From Buttiauxella brennerae ATCC 51605 (GTDB lineage Bacteria > Pseudomonadota > Gammaproteobacteria > Enterobacterales > Enterobacteriaceae), in NCBI RefSeq assembly GCF_001654925.1, contig NZ_LXER01000006.1, positions 310,001 to 374,000 of the forward strand: a stretch of DNA of 64,000 nucleotides, written 5' to 3'. The position numbers and the translations under genes are program-made. The notes beneath the pieces are model-generated. The model saw nothing but the letters and a program-made list of their open reading frames with translations. It ran no database searches and was not told where the DNA came from. This document shows, one piece after another, positions 53,220 to 64,000 of the stretch. How positions within the stretch are numbered: position 1 is the stretch's first letter; each line of letters opens with the position of its first letter.

Positions 53220-54431
53220 TTAACCAAACCAGTGATGGAACATCAGTTTGATGTAATCAATGATACGGCTGAAGAAGTTACCCTCAGGCATTTCCTGAAG
53301 CACGACCAGCGGACGTTGTTCGATAGTCTTGCCATCAAGTTGGAAATTGATAGTCCCAACAACCTGATTTTTCTGCAAAGGTGCGTGCAGTTCAGTGGTG
53401 TTAAGCACGTAGCTGGCTTTCAAATCTTTCATACGGCCACGTGGAATGGTCAGGAAGACGTCTTTATCCACACCCAGGGACGCGCGGTCGTTATCGCCAA
53501 ACCAGGCTGGCTCAGAAGCAAACTCTTTACCGGCTTTCAGTGGGGAGACGGTTTCAAAGAAGCGGAAGCCCCAGGTCAGCAGTTTTTTGCTTTCGGTTTC
53601 GCGCCCTTTATAGGTACGGCCACCCAGTACTGCGGAGATCAGACGCATCTGGCCTTCGGTTGCAGAAGCGACCAGGTTGTAACCCGCCGCATCTGTATGG
53701 CCTGTTTTGATGCCATCAACTTGCAGGCTGGTATCCCACAGCAAGCCGTTACGGTTTGTCTGGCGGATATTGTTGAAGGTGAACTCTTTTTCTTTGTAGA
53801 TAGCGTATTCGTTCGGCACATCGCGAATCAGCGCCTGACCAATCAACGCCATATCACGCGCTGAGCTGAATTGGCCTTCGGCATCGAGACCGTGTACGGT
53901 CCCGAAATGGGTGTTCTTCAGACCCAATGCAGAAACATAGCTGTTCATCAGGCCAACAAACGCGTCCTGGCTACCGGCTACAAAATCGGCCATTGCAACG
54001 CAAGCATCGTTACCTGATTGCAGGTTAATACCGCGAATCAGTTGTGACACAGGAACCTGCATACCAGGCTTCAGGAACATCAACGATGAGCCTTTAAATA
54101 CCGGGTTACCGGTTGCCCACGCATCTTGCCCAACAGTCACGATTGAGCTTTCGTTAAATTTGCCTGCTTTCATGGCCTGACCGATGACGTAGCTGGTCAT
54201 CATTTTGGTCAAACTGGCAGGATCACGGCGGGTATCGGCGTTGGATTCAGCCAAAACCTTACCGGAATTGTAATCAATCAGGATGTACGCTTCGGCATCA
54301 ATCTGCGGCACACCTGGAATCATGGTTTTGATGTTCAGGTCGTCAGCATGCGCGGCAGTTATCGCCGAAAGAGTGATGGCCGTAGTAAGCGCCAAGCGTT
54401 TAACAAAACGAAAAGAAGGGGCTGTATTCAT
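53220..54431 (-). CDS. dacA: D-alanyl-D-alanine carboxypeptidase DacA (PBP5)
   Basis: Trims the terminal D-Ala from peptidoglycan pentapeptides at the outer face of the inner membrane. It has 403 residues as in E. coli. The signal peptide is residues 1-29 (ending AAHA). The active-site SxxK is in DPASLTKMM (about 71-79), SGN in [10 protein letters not shown] (about 138), and KTG in [12 protein letters not shown] (about 241). The C-terminal amphipathic membrane anchor is [21 protein letters not shown] at 54431 is chosen over a frame extended 7 codons. Confidence 0.96.
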   Translation of the reverse strand: MNTAPSFRFVKRLALTTAITLSAITAAHADDLNIKTMIPGVPQIDAEAYILIDYNSGKVLAESNADTRRDPASLTKMMTSYVIGQAMKAGKFNESSIVTVGQDAWATGNPVFKGSSLMFLKPGMQVPVSQLIRGINLQSGNDACVAMADFVAGSQDAFVGLMNSYVSALGLKNTHFGTVHGLDAEGQFSSARDMALIGQALIRDVPNEYAIYKEKEFTFNNIRQTNRNGLLWDTSLQVDGIKTGHTDAAGYNLVASATEGQMRLISAVLGGRTYKGRETESKKLLTWGFRFFETVSPLKAGKEFASEPAWFGDNDRASLGVDKDVFLTIPRGRMKDLKASYVLNTTELHAPLQKNQVVGTINFQLDGKTIEQRPLVVLQEMPEGNFFSRIIDYIKLMFHHWFG

Positions 54432-54574
54432 GATTAGAACAACGACATCCATGATAGGAATAAAAAAAGTGCCTTACTATAGCAAAAGCGATTTTCGCTG
54501 GCACCCGTCTTTGCGCATCATTTGTTAATGGAATTTACATTAACTGACGCACGACGGATACCAGACACAACCAC

Positions 54575-55705
54575 TTACATAGCGGGTGCGTTAGTGATGA
54601 AAGATTGCTGTTGGGCTTCGCTCATCAAGCGTTGTTGCAGTGCAGCGGCTTCGCCACGACTACCAAATGGCCCAAGTTGTACACGGTACATGGCACCATT
54701 ACTGGAAACCTTACCGGGTACACCAAATTGCTGGCTCAGTTTCTGCTGCCACTGTGTTGCCCGAGTCTGGTCGCTGACTGCGCCCACCTGCACGACATAG
54801 CGCCCGGATGCGGTAGCAACCGGTGCTGCGGCCTGTACGTTACCTTGCACGGAGGCAGGTGCTGTGACCGGTGCCGTTTGCTGCACGGGTGCAGCCGTTT
54901 GTACCGGAGCTGCGACAACGGCTGGCTGCTCACTTTCTATTACGCCCGGCGCAAGGGGTGTTGCAGCACCTAAGAACCCGCTACTATTCACCGGAGCACC
55001 CGTGGTGTCTTCACTTTGCAGTGTCGAATTACTAATAGCGCGCACATCACCTTCCGGGATTGTTGCTGGCATACCAGAAGAGGCGCTTCCCATTCCGCCG
55101 TTTAAATCAGGGCGAGCGGGCAGGGCGTAGGTTTGTTTAGCAACGGTGGTACACACTGTACCAGGTCCGGACATTGTGCCGTCTTGCGCCACAATAATCG
55201 GGTCGATACGCACTTTGGTATTATTTGACGTGTTCAGGCGATCGGCAGCCGCGCGGGATAACGAAATAACACGGTCGTTACCATAAGGGCCACGGTCGTT
55301 GATGCGCACGATAGTCATACGGCCATTCGCGAGGTTAGTAATACGCGCATAGCTTGGAATGGGCAGTGTTGGGTGTGCGGCGGTCAGCGCTGTCGGGTCA
55401 AAATTTTCGCCTGATGCGGTTAAGTTGCTACCTGGCTCGGCATCATAAATCGCCGCAAAACCTGCCTGGCTGAAGTTCGCCGGGTTTTGCACAATTTTGT
55501 AGTTCTTACCGTTATTCGTATAATCCTGGTTTACCGAAGGATTCAACGGTTCGAAGCGCGGGTCAGCGCCGCTTATTTCAACCATCGGGCCATTACACAC
55601 CGCGGGTTGTGGCTGCTGATTTACCTGCTGTTGGTCGCCGTCATCAGACGAGCAGCCAGCCAGTATTGCAGCAACGACACAGATCCCAAGCCAACGCTTA
55701 ACCAT
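54575..55705 (-). CDS. rlpA: Septal-ring lytic transglycosylase lipoprotein RlpA
   Basis: Outer membrane lipoprotein that acts on peptidoglycan at the septum. The lipobox is AAILAGC (Cys about 17). The DPBB (barwin-like) domain is at about residues 75-170 (GPYGNDRVISLSRAAADRL), then a Pro/Ala/Gln-rich linker with VAAPVQTAAPVQQTAPV, and a SPOR domain at about 300-375 that binds denuded glycan. ATG at 55705, with GAGGTG before it, gives 376 residues; a Met four codons upstream is also possible. It is 16 bases downstream of mrdB. Confidence 0.95.
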   Translation of the reverse strand: MVKRWLGICVVAAILAGCSSDDGDQQQVNQQPQPAVCNGPMVEISGADPRFEPLNPSVNQDYTNNGKNYKIVQNPANFSQAGFAAIYDAEPGSNLTASGENFDPTALTAAHPTLPIPSYARITNLANGRMTIVRINDRGPYGNDRVISLSRAAADRLNTSNNTKVRIDPIIVAQDGTMSGPGTVCTTVAKQTYALPARPDLNGGMGSASSGMPATIPEGDVRAISNSTLQSEDTTGAPVNSSGFLGAATPLAPGVIESEQPAVVAAPVQTAAPVQQTAPVTAPASVQGNVQAAAPVATASGRYVVQVGAVSDQTRATQWQQKLSQQFGVPGKVSSNGAMYRVQLGPFGSRGEAAALQQRLMSEAQQQSFITNAPAM

Positions 55706-55721
55706 TACGCACCTCATCCAC

Positions 55722-56834
55722 TTACACGCTTTTTGATAACATTTTTCTGTGGGTATGTATCGACATGACGATACCAAACCCGGCCATCAGAACGATCAGG
55801 GCCGAGCCCCCGTAGCTCACCAGCGGCAAAGGTACGCCGACCACCGGTAAGATACCACTAACCATGCCAATGTTAACAAACACATATACGAATAAAATTA
55901 ACATCAACCCGCCAGCCATCACTCGGCCGAATGTGGTTTGTGCGCGAGCGGCAATGATAAGGCCACGCATAATGAGTAACAGATAGAGCGCCAGCAATAC
56001 CAGCACACCTACCAGACCCAACTCTTCGGCAAGAACCGCAAAGATAAAGTCAGTATGGCGTTCGGGTAAAAACTCAAGCTGTGACTGCGTGCCATGCAGC
56101 CAACCTTTACCACGCAATCCGCCGGAGCCAATCGCTATTTTAGACTGAATAATATGATAACCGGCGCCAAGCGGGTCACTTTCCGGATCAAGCAGCATCA
56201 TCACACGCGCACGCTGGTAATCGTGCATAAGGAAGAACCACAAGATGGGAATGAACGCGGCGACCAGCAAAACGGCAACGCCAATCAGTTTCCAGCTCAT
56301 GCCTGATAAGAACAGCACAAACAGGCCGGATGCGGCGATAAGAATCGACGTACCCAGATCGGGTTGCGCGGCTACCAGCAGCGTCGGCATGAAAATCAAT
56401 ATTAGCGCAATACCGGTGTTTTTCAGCGTTGGCGGGCAGACATCGCGGTTGATAAAGCGTGCGACCATCAATGGCACCGCAATTTTTGCGATTTCAGAGG
56501 GCTGGAAACGCACAATACCGAGGTCAAGCCAACGCTGTGCACCTTTAGAAATCGCACCGAACGCATCCACCGCAACCAACAGTATGATACAGACGATATA
56601 GAGATATGGCGCCCAACCTTCATACACGCGAGGGGGGATCTGTGCCATCACGATCATCACAACCAGCCCCATCAGGATCTGGCCAATTTTTCGCTCCATC
56701 ATGTCCATGTCCTGGCCACTGGCGCTCCAGATAACCAGCGCACTAAAGATAAGCAGTGCCAGAACGGTGACCAGGAAGAGCGGGTCGATGTGGATTTTAT
56801 CCCAGAACGACTTTTTATTTGGATTATCAGTCAT
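55722..56834 (-). CDS. mrdB: Peptidoglycan glycosyltransferase RodA (MrdB)
   Basis: SEDS-family polymerase of the rod-shape elongasome, with 10 predicted membrane segments. The 370 residues equal E. coli RodA. Family motifs are [22 protein letters not shown] (in part, about residues 106-125) and the conserved [17 protein letters not shown] (about 253-269), which holds the catalytic Asp region, and [12 protein letters not shown] near the end. It starts 2 bases after its partner mrdA. Confidence 0.97.
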   Translation of the reverse strand: MTDNPNKKSFWDKIHIDPLFLVTVLALLIFSALVIWSASGQDMDMMERKIGQILMGLVVMIVMAQIPPRVYEGWAPYLYIVCIILLVAVDAFGAISKGAQRWLDLGIVRFQPSEIAKIAVPLMVARFINRDVCPPTLKNTGIALILIFMPTLLVAAQPDLGTSILIAASGLFVLFLSGMSWKLIGVAVLLVAAFIPILWFFLMHDYQRARVMMLLDPESDPLGAGYHIIQSKIAIGSGGLRGKGWLHGTQSQLEFLPERHTDFIFAVLAEELGLVGVLVLLALYLLLIMRGLIIAARAQTTFGRVMAGGLMLILFVYVFVNIGMVSGILPVVGVPLPLVSYGGSALIVLMAGFGIVMSIHTHRKMLSKSV

Positions 56835-56836
56835 GG

Positions 56837-58738
56837 TTATTGATCCTCTGCACCTGCTGCTGCCGGTGCTTCAGTAGGCAGAACCGTATTGTCATCCCCA
56901 AGCATAATATGGTCGAGGATCTGGCGCATGATGGTGCCTACAGCGGGGCCTGCGCCGCCGTTTTCCAGAATCATGGTGACGGAAACCTGTGGGTTATCGT
57001 ATGGAGCGAAAGCGGTCATCAGTTTATGGTCGCGTAAGCGTTCAGCAATTTTATGGGCGTTATAGGTTTCATTGGCTTTCAGGCCAAAGACCTGTGCGGT
57101 CCCTGATTTCGCAGCAATCTTGTACGGTGCATTGGCAAAGTATTTATGGGCTGTACCGTTAGGGCGGTTGGCAACGCCATACATCCCGTCTTTGGCAATT
57201 TCCCAGTAACCTGAGTGAATATCGCCAACCGGCGGTTGAACCGGCTGCTGCCACGGCACTTTTTTGCCGTTCTCGACGGTGCTCGACAAAAAATGAGGGA
57301 CACGAACGATGCCGTCGTTAATCAGGATCATCATCGCTTTACTCATTTGAATTGGAGTCGCCGTCCAGTAGCCCTGGCCGATACCAACAGGAATGGTGTC
57401 ACCCTGATACCACGGCTTTTTAAAGCGCTTCTGTTTCCATTCGCGTGTTGGCATGTTACCGGAACGTTCTTCGGAAAGGTCGATCCCCGTATAATGACCA
57501 TAGCCAAACTTGCGCATCCACTCACCCATGCGGTCGATGCCCATGTCATAGGCTACCTGATAGAAATAAGTATCCGCAGATTCCTCAAGCGCTTTAGTGA
57601 CGTTCAGGCGGCCATGGCCCCATTTTTTCCAGTCACGGTAGCGTTTTTCAGAACCGGGTAACTGCCACCAGCCCGGGTCAAACAGCGACGTATTACGGGT
57701 GATCACCCCAGCGCTTAATGCGGACACTGCCATATACGGTTTCACCGTCGAGGCCGGAGGGTAAACCCCCTGTGTTGCGCGGTTAATCAGTGGCGTATTC
57801 GGGTCATTGAGCAAACCGGAATAGTCTTTGCTTGAGATACCATCAACAAACAAGTTTGGGTTGTAACTCGGCATGGAAACCAGCGCCAGAATACCGCCGG
57901 TGCGAGGGTCAGTGACCACAACCGCAGCGCGACTTCCCGCCAGCAAGGTTTCAATATAATTCTGCAGCTTCAGGTCGATAGTCAGATAGATATCGTGCCC
58001 GGCTTGTGGTGGCACTTCTTTGAGCTGGCGAATGACACGACCACGGTTATTCACTTCGACTTCTTCATAGCCCGTTTGGCCATGCAGAACGTCTTCGTAG
58101 TAACGCTCAATACCCAGCTTACCGATATCATGCGTTGAGGCGTAGTTTGCCAGCTTGCCGTCTTTATCCAGGCGTTCAACGTCTTTATCGTTGATTTTAG
58201 AAACGTAGCCGATGACGTGCGTTAACGCTGAACCGTACGGGTAGAAGCGGCGCTTATAGCCTTTAACTTCAACACCCGGGAAGCGGTATTGATTCACAGC
58301 AAAACGCGCCACTTGCACTTCGGTGAGGTTGGTTTTAACCGGAATAGAGGTAAAGCGATGGGAGCGCGCGCGCTCTTTCTTAAAGTTGGCAATATCGTCG
58401 TCAGTTAAATCCACCACCGAGCGTAACGCTTCAAGCGTATCCTGCACGTTATCCACTTTCTCCGGCATCATTTCCACCTGATAAATGGTGCGGTTGAGTG
58501 CCAGTGGCGTGCCATTGCGGTCATAAATAATGCCGCGACTAGGTGGGATTGGGACGAGTTTTATGCGGTTTTCATTGGAGCGGGTTTGGTAGTCAGTGAA
58601 ACGGACGATTTGCAAATTATAAAGGTTGGCGACAAGCACACCGCTTAGCACCAAAATACCGAGAAACGCGACCAGCGCCCGGCGCACAAAGAGCGCAGAC
58701 TCAGCTGTATAGTCACGAAAAGAATTCTGTAATTTCAT
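56837..58738 (-). CDS. mrdA: Penicillin-binding protein 2 (MrdA)
   Basis: Transpeptidase of the elongasome, partner of RodA. The 633 residues match E. coli PBP2. One N-terminal membrane anchor is at about 23-43, followed by a pedestal domain and a transpeptidase domain at about 265-615. The active Ser is in [10 protein letters not shown] (about 330), the second motif in EESADTYFY (about 387), and KSGTAQVF (about 544) is third. It forms an operon with rlmH, rsfS, mrdB and rlpA as in E. coli. Confidence 0.97.
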   Translation of the reverse strand: MKLQNSFRDYTAESALFVRRALVAFLGILVLSGVLVANLYNLQIVRFTDYQTRSNENRIKLVPIPPSRGIIYDRNGTPLALNRTIYQVEMMPEKVDNVQDTLEALRSVVDLTDDDIANFKKERARSHRFTSIPVKTNLTEVQVARFAVNQYRFPGVEVKGYKRRFYPYGSALTHVIGYVSKINDKDVERLDKDGKLANYASTHDIGKLGIERYYEDVLHGQTGYEEVEVNNRGRVIRQLKEVPPQAGHDIYLTIDLKLQNYIETLLAGSRAAVVVTDPRTGGILALVSMPSYNPNLFVDGISSKDYSGLLNDPNTPLINRATQGVYPPASTVKPYMAVSALSAGVITRNTSLFDPGWWQLPGSEKRYRDWKKWGHGRLNVTKALEESADTYFYQVAYDMGIDRMGEWMRKFGYGHYTGIDLSEERSGNMPTREWKQKRFKKPWYQGDTIPVGIGQGYWTATPIQMSKAMMILINDGIVRVPHFLSSTVENGKKVPWQQPVQPPVGDIHSGYWEIAKDGMYGVANRPNGTAHKYFANAPYKIAAKSGTAQVFGLKANETYNAHKIAERLRDHKLMTAFAPYDNPQVSVTMILENGGAGPAVGTIMRQILDHIMLGDDNTVLPTEAPAAAGAEDQ

Positions 58739-58765
58739 CCGCAGCTTTGTTCTACCTGACGATAT

Positions 58766-59236
58766 TTACTCACGGTGATAAGGATGGTTTGTCGTGATGC
58801 TCCACGCGCGGTACAGGCTTTCTGCTACCAGCACTCGCACTAAAGGGTGGGGCATGGTCAGATTCGACAGCGACCAGCTTTGCTCTGCGGCAGCTTTGCA
58901 CGCCGGAGCAAGGCCTTCCGGGCCACCAATCAGCAAGCTGACATCTCGACCATCCTGTTTCCAGCGTTCAAGTTGCACGGCAAGGTGCGGTGTATCCCAA
59001 GGTTGGCCTGGGATATCCAGCGTGACAATTCGGTTGCCCTTGCCGGCCGCCGCCAACATCATTTCGCCTTCTTTTTCGAGAATGCGTTTAATGTCGGCAT
59101 TTTTGCTGCGTTTCCCCGCAGGAATTTCTACCAGTTCAAATGGCATATCCTTGGGAAAACGACGCAGGTACTCGGTAAAGCCGGTTTGTACCCAGTCAGG
59201 CATTTTAGTGCCAACTGCGACTAGTTGCAGCTTCAC
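58766..59236 (-). CDS. rlmH: 23S rRNA (pseudouridine1915-N3)-methyltransferase RlmH
   Basis: SPOUT-class methyltransferase that modifies pseudouridine 1915 of 23S rRNA in 70S ribosomes. The 156 residues include the knot motif [20 protein letters not shown] and [20 protein letters not shown] near the end. It lies 3 bases after rsfS and 27 bases before mrdA. Confidence 0.97.
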   Translation of the reverse strand: MKLQLVAVGTKMPDWVQTGFTEYLRRFPKDMPFELVEIPAGKRSKNADIKRILEKEGEMMLAAAGKGNRIVTLDIPGQPWDTPHLAVQLERWKQDGRDVSLLIGGPEGLAPACKAAAEQSWSLSNLTMPHPLVRVLVAESLYRAWSITTNHPYHRE

Positions 59237-59239
59237 GCA

Positions 59240-59557
59240 TTAACCCCAGAGCTTTTCCAGTTCGTACAGTTGGCGGCTCTCTTCTTGCATGACGTGGACG
59301 ATAACTTCGCCAAGGTCAACAACCACCCAGTCGGTCGCATTCACGCCTTTCACGCCCAAAGCTTCAAAACCGGCTTTGCGAGATGATTCTACGACGTGTT
59401 CAGCGATGGACATAACGTGACGGTTAGAGGTGCCGGTACAGATAATCATGCAATCAGTGATGCTTGATTTACCGTGAACATCCAGAGCAATGATGTCCTG
59501 GCCTTTGAGATCGTCGATTTTATCAACGATGAAATCTTGAAATTCTTTACCCTGCAA
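59240..59557 (-). CDS. rsfS: Ribosomal silencing factor RsfS (TTG start)
   Basis: Binds L14 of the 50S subunit and blocks subunit joining when nutrients run low. Read from TTG at 59557 it has 105 residues, exactly the E. coli length (MQGK... start), with GGGGGA five bases upstream. The frame continues to 59647 but without a ribosome site. Core: [20 protein letters not shown], then [16 protein letters not shown]. Confidence 0.95.
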   Translation of the reverse strand: MQGKEFQDFIVDKIDDLKGQDIIALDVHGKSSITDCMIICTGTSNRHVMSIAEHVVESSRKAGFEALGVKGVNATDWVVVDLGEVIVHVMQEESRQLYELEKLWG

Positions 59558-59802
59558 GTGTTCCCCCTGGGAAAAGTAGAGTGTGTTCAATTGAGCCCGC
59601 ATTATACCCAATGAATGGGGCAGCTTTACGGGCAATGCGTCGCTCAAAGCGGGATATCATCCCACTGAGTGACCTGGTTTGCATCGCCATTTTTGTAAAA
59701 CTATTTTGGAAAATCATGCTTGCGGGCAGGAAATTATGGCAGCGGAGCATAACAGCCTGGACTGTAGTGTCAATGGTTGACGGCAACTGTAGCTCATACA
59801 GT

Positions 59803-60414
59803 TTACGGCTGCGGGGAGTAAATAGCGCGATTATTGAGGGTTCTGAGCGTGGTAAAGCCATCGCGAATCTCAATGTAACTCCAGGCCCCTTGTTCAATAA
59901 TAAAATGCCACAGTGACGCTGGGGGCATGTTAAGCAGGGTGGCAATCAGCAAGCTCAGCACACCCTGGTGGCTCACAATCAGAATATTTTCTGCTTCCGT
60001 TTGAGAAGATAACGCTTTAGCAAACTCACTCACACGTTGTGAAAAAATCTGGAAGCCTTCACCATTTTTCGGAATAACGTTTTGCCAGTCATTGCACCAG
60101 GCCGCATAGTTTTCTGCATCCAGTCGCTGTAAATCGCGATGGTGACGCATTTCCCAGTCACCAAAATTCATCTCATTAAGACGTGCCTCGGTCACAACCG
60201 GGATTTGGCGTTGCTGGAGAATCAATTGCGTGGTGTGTTGCGCCCGGCCCAATTTGCTGCAAAGAACCTTTTCAAAAGCAACCTGGCCTAACATGTTGCC
60301 GACAGCAACGGCCTGAGCCACACCTTGCTCAGTCAATGGGGTTTCGGAAATACCACTGTATAGACCGTCTACATTTGCCTGGGTTTGCCCATGGCGCACT
60401 AACCATAATTTCAT
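59803..60414 (-). CDS. cobC: Adenosylcobalamin/alpha-ribazole phosphatase CobC
   Basis: Histidine-phosphatase family enzyme that dephosphorylates alpha-ribazole-5'-phosphate or adenosylcobalamin phosphate in late B12 synthesis. The 203 residues hold the RHG motif WLVRHGQTQAN (about 5-15) with the catalytic His8, and the second His in IVSHQGVLS. It is divergent from cobD, with about 90 bases between. 245 bases without a gene separate it from rsfS; I see nothing convincing there. Confidence 0.93.
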   Translation of the reverse strand: MKLWLVRHGQTQANVDGLYSGISETPLTEQGVAQAVAVGNMLGQVAFEKVLCSKLGRAQHTTQLILQQRQIPVVTEARLNEMNFGDWEMRHHRDLQRLDAENYAAWCNDWQNVIPKNGEGFQIFSQRVSEFAKALSSQTEAENILIVSHQGVLSLLIATLLNMPPASLWHFIIEQGAWSYIEIRDGFTTLRTLNNRAIYSPQP

Positions 60415-60505
60415 TCATTCCTCGCGCAAATGTTGGCTGTGGCTGACACAGGCATAAGTGTATCATTGCGGCTCAGGTTACGAAGTCTGTTTTATCGGAG
60501 TGAAT

Positions 60506-61600
60506 ATGGCGTTTAGCAGTCAGCATGGTGGCAATATTATTGAAGCGGCAGCGGCAATTGGTGTAGAGGCGGATTTGCTGATCGACTTTAGCGCTAATAT
60601 TAATCCTCTCGGTATGCCGGATTCTTTAAAGCGTGCGATAGTTGAAAACTTGACACTGGCCGAGCGTTACCCGGACGTGGAATATCGTGCGTTGCATCAG
60701 GCGCTGGCTAAGCATCATCAAGTCCCACTAGAGTGGGTACTTGCGGGTAATGGTGAGACGGAGCTGATATTTAACCTTGTACAACAGCTCTCGCCACGTA
60801 AGGCACTGTTGTTGACGCCGGGGTTTGCTGAATATCGTCGTGCACTTGCTCGCATTGGCTGCGAGGTAACGGATTTCCACCTTTCCGAGGCACAAGGTTG
60901 GCAACCGGATGAATCATTTTTACAGGCATTAACACCCGATGTGGATTGTCTGTTTTTATGCACGCCAAATAACCCAACCGGTTTGCTGCTGGACAAGAAA
61001 TTGCTGCTTGCGATTGCCCATCGTTGTCGCGAAAACCATATTGCGTTGATTGTTGATGAAGCCTTTCTCGATTTTCTGCCTGATGAGCCGGGTTTAATTC
61101 CGCATCTATCCCATTTCCCCCAACTCTATATTTTGCGCTCGCTGACTAAATTTTTTGCTATTGCCGGGCTGCGGCTTGGCTATTTGGTCAGTGCGGACAG
61201 CAAAACGGTCGGGCATATTCGGGAGCAAAGAGAACCCTGGACGATAAACGCTTTTGCGGCCCTGGCAGGGGAGGTGATTCTCAATGACTGCGGGTATATT
61301 GAGGCGAGTTATCACTGGTTAAGCACCGAACAGCCACGGTTGTTTAATGGCTTGAACGGGCTTCGTGGAATTAAGGTTTGGCCACCCAGCGCGAACTATA
61401 TCTTTATGCGTTGTGACGTTGATGGATTAGATTTGCAACGCCGGTTGCTCGAAGAAAATATCTTGATCCGTCATTGTGCAAATTACCCGGGACTGGATGC
61501 ACGCTATTATCGCGTGGCGATTAAAAGCTCGGCGGATAACGACAAATTACTCGATGCTTTGCAGAGAGTACTCAGCAATACAGATGGTGCTGGCGAATAA
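60506..61600 (+). CDS. cobD: Threonine-phosphate decarboxylase CobD
   Basis: PLP enzyme that turns L-threonine phosphate into aminopropanol phosphate, which links the corrin ring to the nucleotide loop of B12. The 364 residues equal Salmonella CobD. The PLP Lys is in [17 protein letters not shown] (about 215), NNPTG is at about 157 and the end reads [22 protein letters not shown] precedes ATG 60506. E. coli lacks this gene; its presence beside cobC is Salmonella-like. Its last 29 bases overlap the end of the convergent nadD. Confidence 0.94.
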   Translation: MAFSSQHGGNIIEAAAAIGVEADLLIDFSANINPLGMPDSLKRAIVENLTLAERYPDVEYRALHQALAKHHQVPLEWVLAGNGETELIFNLVQQLSPRKALLLTPGFAEYRRALARIGCEVTDFHLSEAQGWQPDESFLQALTPDVDCLFLCTPNNPTGLLLDKKLLLAIAHRCRENHIALIVDEAFLDFLPDEPGLIPHLSHFPQLYILRSLTKFFAIAGLRLGYLVSADSKTVGHIREQREPWTINAFAALAGEVILNDCGYIEASYHWLSTEQPRLFNGLNGLRGIKVWPPSANYIFMRCDVDGLDLQRRLLEENILIRHCANYPGLDARYYRVAIKSSADNDKLLDALQRVLSNTDGAGE

Positions 61601-62225
61601 ACTCAGCTACGGCTGGAGGGAGCAGGTCATCACAAGGTTGGTGTTGCTCTAAACGCTGGCGGATGGCGGTGGCTGAAATGTCGTACAACGGTGTTTGCGC
61701 GAGGAAAATTTTACCTGCAGGCTGACTGTGAAGTTGTTCAACCGATGTCGTCTGGTGCTTATCAAGCCACTGTTGTTCTTCTGGTGTTTTCATCGACAAG
61801 GAATAGCCGGGACGCTGGCAAACCAGCAAATGGCATAACGTCAGCAGCGTTTCCCAACGATGCCAGCGTTGCAAACTAAGTAGCGAATCCTGGCCCACAA
61901 TAAAGGCCAAAGGTTGTTCTGTGCCAATCTCAGCACGCAACTGTTCCAGAGTTTCAACGGTGTACGACGGTGTTTCACGTTGTAATTCACGGTCGTCTAG
62001 CTTAAATAGCGAGTTCCCGGAAATAGCCAACTCCACCATTGTCTTACGCTGCTGGCTATTCGCCAGGGGCTGAGGGCGATGTGGTGGGACGTTATTCGGC
62101 ATGATAGTGACGTGTTGCAGCGCCACCTGTTTTGCCAGCGCTTCAACCGGTTTTAAATGCCCGTAATGGATGGGGTCGAATGTCCCGCCATACAGGGCAC
62201 ATAAACGTGAAGTGCTGTTAGCCAT
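61572..62225 (-). CDS. nadD: Nicotinate-mononucleotide adenylyltransferase NadD
   Basis: Makes deamido-NAD from nicotinate mononucleotide and ATP. The 217-residue protein has [19 protein letters not shown] near residue 12, with the HxGH motif, and [10 protein letters not shown] near the end. ATG at 62225 overlaps the holA stop by 8 bases; longer readings run back into holA. The 3' end overlaps cobD on the other strand by 29 bases. Confidence 0.95.
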   Translation of the reverse strand: MANSTSRLCALYGGTFDPIHYGHLKPVEALAKQVALQHVTIMPNNVPPHRPQPLANSQQRKTMVELAISGNSLFKLDDRELQRETPSYTVETLEQLRAEIGTEQPLAFIVGQDSLLSLQRWHRWETLLTLCHLLVCQRPGYSLSMKTPEEQQWLDKHQTTSVEQLHSQPAGKIFLAQTPLYDISATAIRQRLEQHQPCDDLLPPAVAEFIRQHHLYC

Positions 62226-63249
62226 CAATGAAAATTTCCGGCAACGCTTTATGGCACAGCAGCAGAGAAAGCCCTTCCAGCTCAGCCCAAACCGATTGCC
62301 CATAATCTTTTTTCAGCGTCATTTCGATTTGACTCAGCAAACGAACTGCCTGAAAAAGCTGCTCCGCAGATAAACGATTGAGTGCTTCCGTCACCAGCGC
62401 ACGACGATTCTGCCACACGCGCTGTTGGTCAAATAAAGTACGCAGCGGAGTGTGCGCTGACTGGCGTTTGAGATTAACCAGTTGCAGTAGCTCGCGCTGA
62501 ATTGTACGCAGTAGAATCACCGGTTCGCTGGCTTCGAGCCGAAGCTGTTGCAGAATATGCAGCGCCCGCTTACTTTTTCCGGCAAGAATGGCATCAACCC
62601 AATGGAATGGGGTGAAATGTGCCGCATCATTCACTGCTTGTTCAACACGTGGCAACGTCAGCGTGCCATCAGGCCAGATCAATGACAGGCGTTCCAGCGC
62701 TTGCGACAGGGCAAGCAGGTTGCCTTCGTAGCAATAACACAGCAACTGATTGGCCGCATCATCAAGCTGGAGATTCATCTGTTTGGCGCGTTGAGCGACC
62801 CAGCGCGGCAGTTGGGCTTGCTCTGGTGTCTGGCATGTCACAATGACACTGCGATCAGCAAGCTTTGTCAGCCATGCGGCATTTTCCTGCGCTTTAGTGA
62901 ATTTGTTACCCCGTACCAGCAGTAAAATATCATCGTGCAGCAGCGAAATCAGCGTTTCGAGTTGCGCATTAATGGCGGCGTTTGGCCCGTTTTCTGGTAA
63001 CAATAACAAAAGCGTCTGGCGGCTTGCGAACAGGCTCAACGTCTGGCAAATAGAGAACAGATCTTGCCAGTCGGTACTGACATCAATCTGAACGGTATGA
63101 TGTTCTTCGAAACCCTGGGTGCTTGCCGTCTGGCGAATCGCATCCTGGCTTTCCTGAAGTAATAGCGGATCGTTTCCGAGTAGCAGATACGCCGCGCGCA
63201 GCCCTTCACTGAGCTGCGCGCGGAGTTGTTCAGGGTACAAACGAATCAT
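62218..63249 (-). CDS. holA: DNA polymerase III delta subunit HolA
   Basis: Clamp-loader subunit that opens the beta sliding clamp. The 343 residues equal E. coli HolA. The clamp-binding N-terminus is [20 protein letters not shown], with [10 protein letters not shown] after it; the AAA-like domain is at about 20-210 and the collar domain at the C-terminus. It overlaps lptE by 4 bases and nadD by 8. Confidence 0.96.
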   Translation of the reverse strand: MIRLYPEQLRAQLSEGLRAAYLLLGNDPLLLQESQDAIRQTASTQGFEEHHTVQIDVSTDWQDLFSICQTLSLFASRQTLLLLLPENGPNAAINAQLETLISLLHDDILLLVRGNKFTKAQENAAWLTKLADRSVIVTCQTPEQAQLPRWVAQRAKQMNLQLDDAANQLLCYCYEGNLLALSQALERLSLIWPDGTLTLPRVEQAVNDAAHFTPFHWVDAILAGKSKRALHILQQLRLEASEPVILLRTIQRELLQLVNLKRQSAHTPLRTLFDQQRVWQNRRALVTEALNRLSAEQLFQAVRLLSQIEMTLKKDYGQSVWAELEGLSLLLCHKALPEIFIDG

Positions 63250-63869
63250 TGGCTACCAGATGTCGCCGAAAGCGTGGTTGACGTACGGCTTGTTGACGCT
63301 GCCGGAGCAGGCGTCGAAGTCGAGTCTTTCACAGGTTTCTCGGCGTCTTTGGTTTCTTCTACATCCGCAACGTGTACCGTCATCAGCTTACGAATAAGCT
63401 GCTGTGCCGCTGTGGTGTACATCTCTTTGATTAACAAATCTTCCTCTGCATCTTTTTGCAGTGCAGCAAGTGGGTTATCAAAGAATGATTTATATACTTT
63501 GGCGCTAATCGGATAAATGTCATGTCCCGGAATCAGTACTTGTGCCGAGACAGTCATGACCATCTGATATTCCGCTGTACGACCATCCTGGAAGACAGAC
63601 GCAGTATCTTTTCCGAGTGAACTGCCCAGCAAGCGCAGAGACGGAATATCCTTGCGAACACCCGTTCCAGTATCATCCACAAGTGTGACACCGTTCAGAC
63701 GCAACTGAGAGCGGACTTCACGCGCTAATGGGCCGTTGGGATCGCCTGAGTTCAGGATCATGGTTTTCATTTGATCCGGAACCTGCGTGCTGCCACGCAG
63801 GTGAAAACCGCACCCGGCGGTGACAAGCACCGCCAAAGTAATTAACAAGCTGAAAAAGGGATGTCGCAC
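63246..63869 (-). CDS. lptE: LPS-assembly lipoprotein LptE (RlpB), GTG start
   Basis: Outer membrane lipoprotein that plugs LptD and helps insert LPS. The lipobox LVTAGC gives a lipidated Cys near residue 20, followed by [19 protein letters not shown]. The 207 residues end in a long Ala/Ser/Thr-rich tail ([20 protein letters not shown]). The start is GTG at 63869 with AGGAGG four bases before it. It lies 14 bases after leuS. Confidence 0.95.
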   Translation of the reverse strand: MRHPFFSLLITLAVLVTAGCGFHLRGSTQVPDQMKTMILNSGDPNGPLAREVRSQLRLNGVTLVDDTGTGVRKDIPSLRLLGSSLGKDTASVFQDGRTAEYQMVMTVSAQVLIPGHDIYPISAKVYKSFFDNPLAALQKDAEEDLLIKEMYTTAAQQLIRKLMTVHVADVEETKDAEKPVKDSTSTPAPAASTSRTSTTLSATSGSQ

Positions 63870-63883
63870 GGTTCCTCCTGCGC

Positions 63884-64000
63884 TTAGCCCACAACCAAAT
63901 TGAGCAGTTTGCCCGGCACGTAAATCACTTTACGCACGGTCACACCCTCAAGATATTTCGCAACCAGATGTTCCTGACCTGCGCGTTCTTGCACTTGTTC
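63884..64000 (-). CDS. leuS: Leucyl-tRNA synthetase LeuS, C-terminal end (cut by window)
   Basis: The last 38 codons and TAA of leuS are visible on the reverse strand. They read [20 protein letters not shown] and end [12 protein letters not shown], matching the end of E. coli LeuS. The start lies outside the window. This is the first gene of the leuS-lptE-holA-nadD group. Confidence 0.95.
   Translation of the reverse strand, partial: EQVQERAGQEHLVAKYLEGVTVRKVIYVPGKLLNLVVG

Noticed and set aside
60415-60505. Possible cobalamin riboswitch between cobC and cobD
   Set aside because: The gap is only about 90 bases and lacks a recognisable B12-box; a B12 riboswitch needs about 200 bases.

Overview
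The window is chromosomal DNA of a member of the Enterobacteriaceae. Most proteins read as close relatives of Escherichia/Salmonella proteins, and the right two thirds keep the E. coli 13-15 min gene order (rna, citrate genes, dcuC, pagP, cspE, crcB, ybeM, tatE, lipA, ybeF, lipB, ybeD, dacA, rlpA, mrdB, mrdA, rlmH, rsfS, cobC, nadD, holA, lptE, leuS). It is not E. coli: cobD sits beside cobC as in Salmonella, and ilvBN, osmC, lldRD and folD-ybcJ-ybcI are packed into 16 kb although they lie far apart in E. coli. A genus such as Buttiauxella, Kluyvera or an Enterobacter relative would fit, but the sequence alone does not settle it. Both ends cut genes (ilvB at the left, leuS at the right). || Layout. 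1-5.4 kb: the end of ilvB and ilvN, a VapBC toxin-antitoxin pair, a three-gene operon for an exported TPR protein, an ECF sigma factor and its anti-sigma factor, osmC, and a HigBA-type pair. 5.4-7.7 kb: the L-lactate operon lldRD, whose permease gene lldP survives only as a 33-codon in-frame remnant while both LldR operators remain. 7.7-12.5 kb: a PepSY membrane protein with a His/Met-rich DUF2946 protein, a zinc alcohol dehydrogenase with a cupin, and a divergent LysR regulator. 12.5-19.4 kb: tRNA-Arg (argU), folD, ybcJ, a POT peptide transporter, ybcI, and a PTS sugar permease with a MalI-like repressor. 19.4-28.5 kb: rnk and rna, neighbours in E. coli, are separated by about 8 kb of sugar-acid genes (GntP-type permease with GntR boxes, idnO, YhcH-family protein, LacI-type regulator, 2-hydroxyacid dehydrogenase, MFS carrier). 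28.6-39.4 kb: citrate fermentation, with citCDEFXG-citT facing away from the citAB two-component system, then dcuC. 39.7-46.5 kb: a Cus/Sil-like copper/silver efflux operon inserted between dcuC and pagP. 46.6-64 kb: the conserved housekeeping block for lipid A palmitoylation, cold shock, fluoride export, lipoate, cell elongation and division, ribosome maturation, cobalamin, NAD, the DNA polymerase clamp loader, LPS assembly and leucyl-tRNA synthetase. || How the parts work together. Citrate taken up by CitT in exchange for succinate is cleaved by CitDEF, which is charged by CitC, CitX and CitG under CitAB control. DcuC handles the C4-dicarboxylate end product. The 20-27.7 kb genes make a plausible gluconate/ketogluconate pathway. 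The main points of interest are the internal lldP deletion, an ATC codon where the ECF sigma start should be, two small genes with no clear family, a family of palindromic repeats (one of which encodes the end of a cupin gene), and the copper operon insertion.
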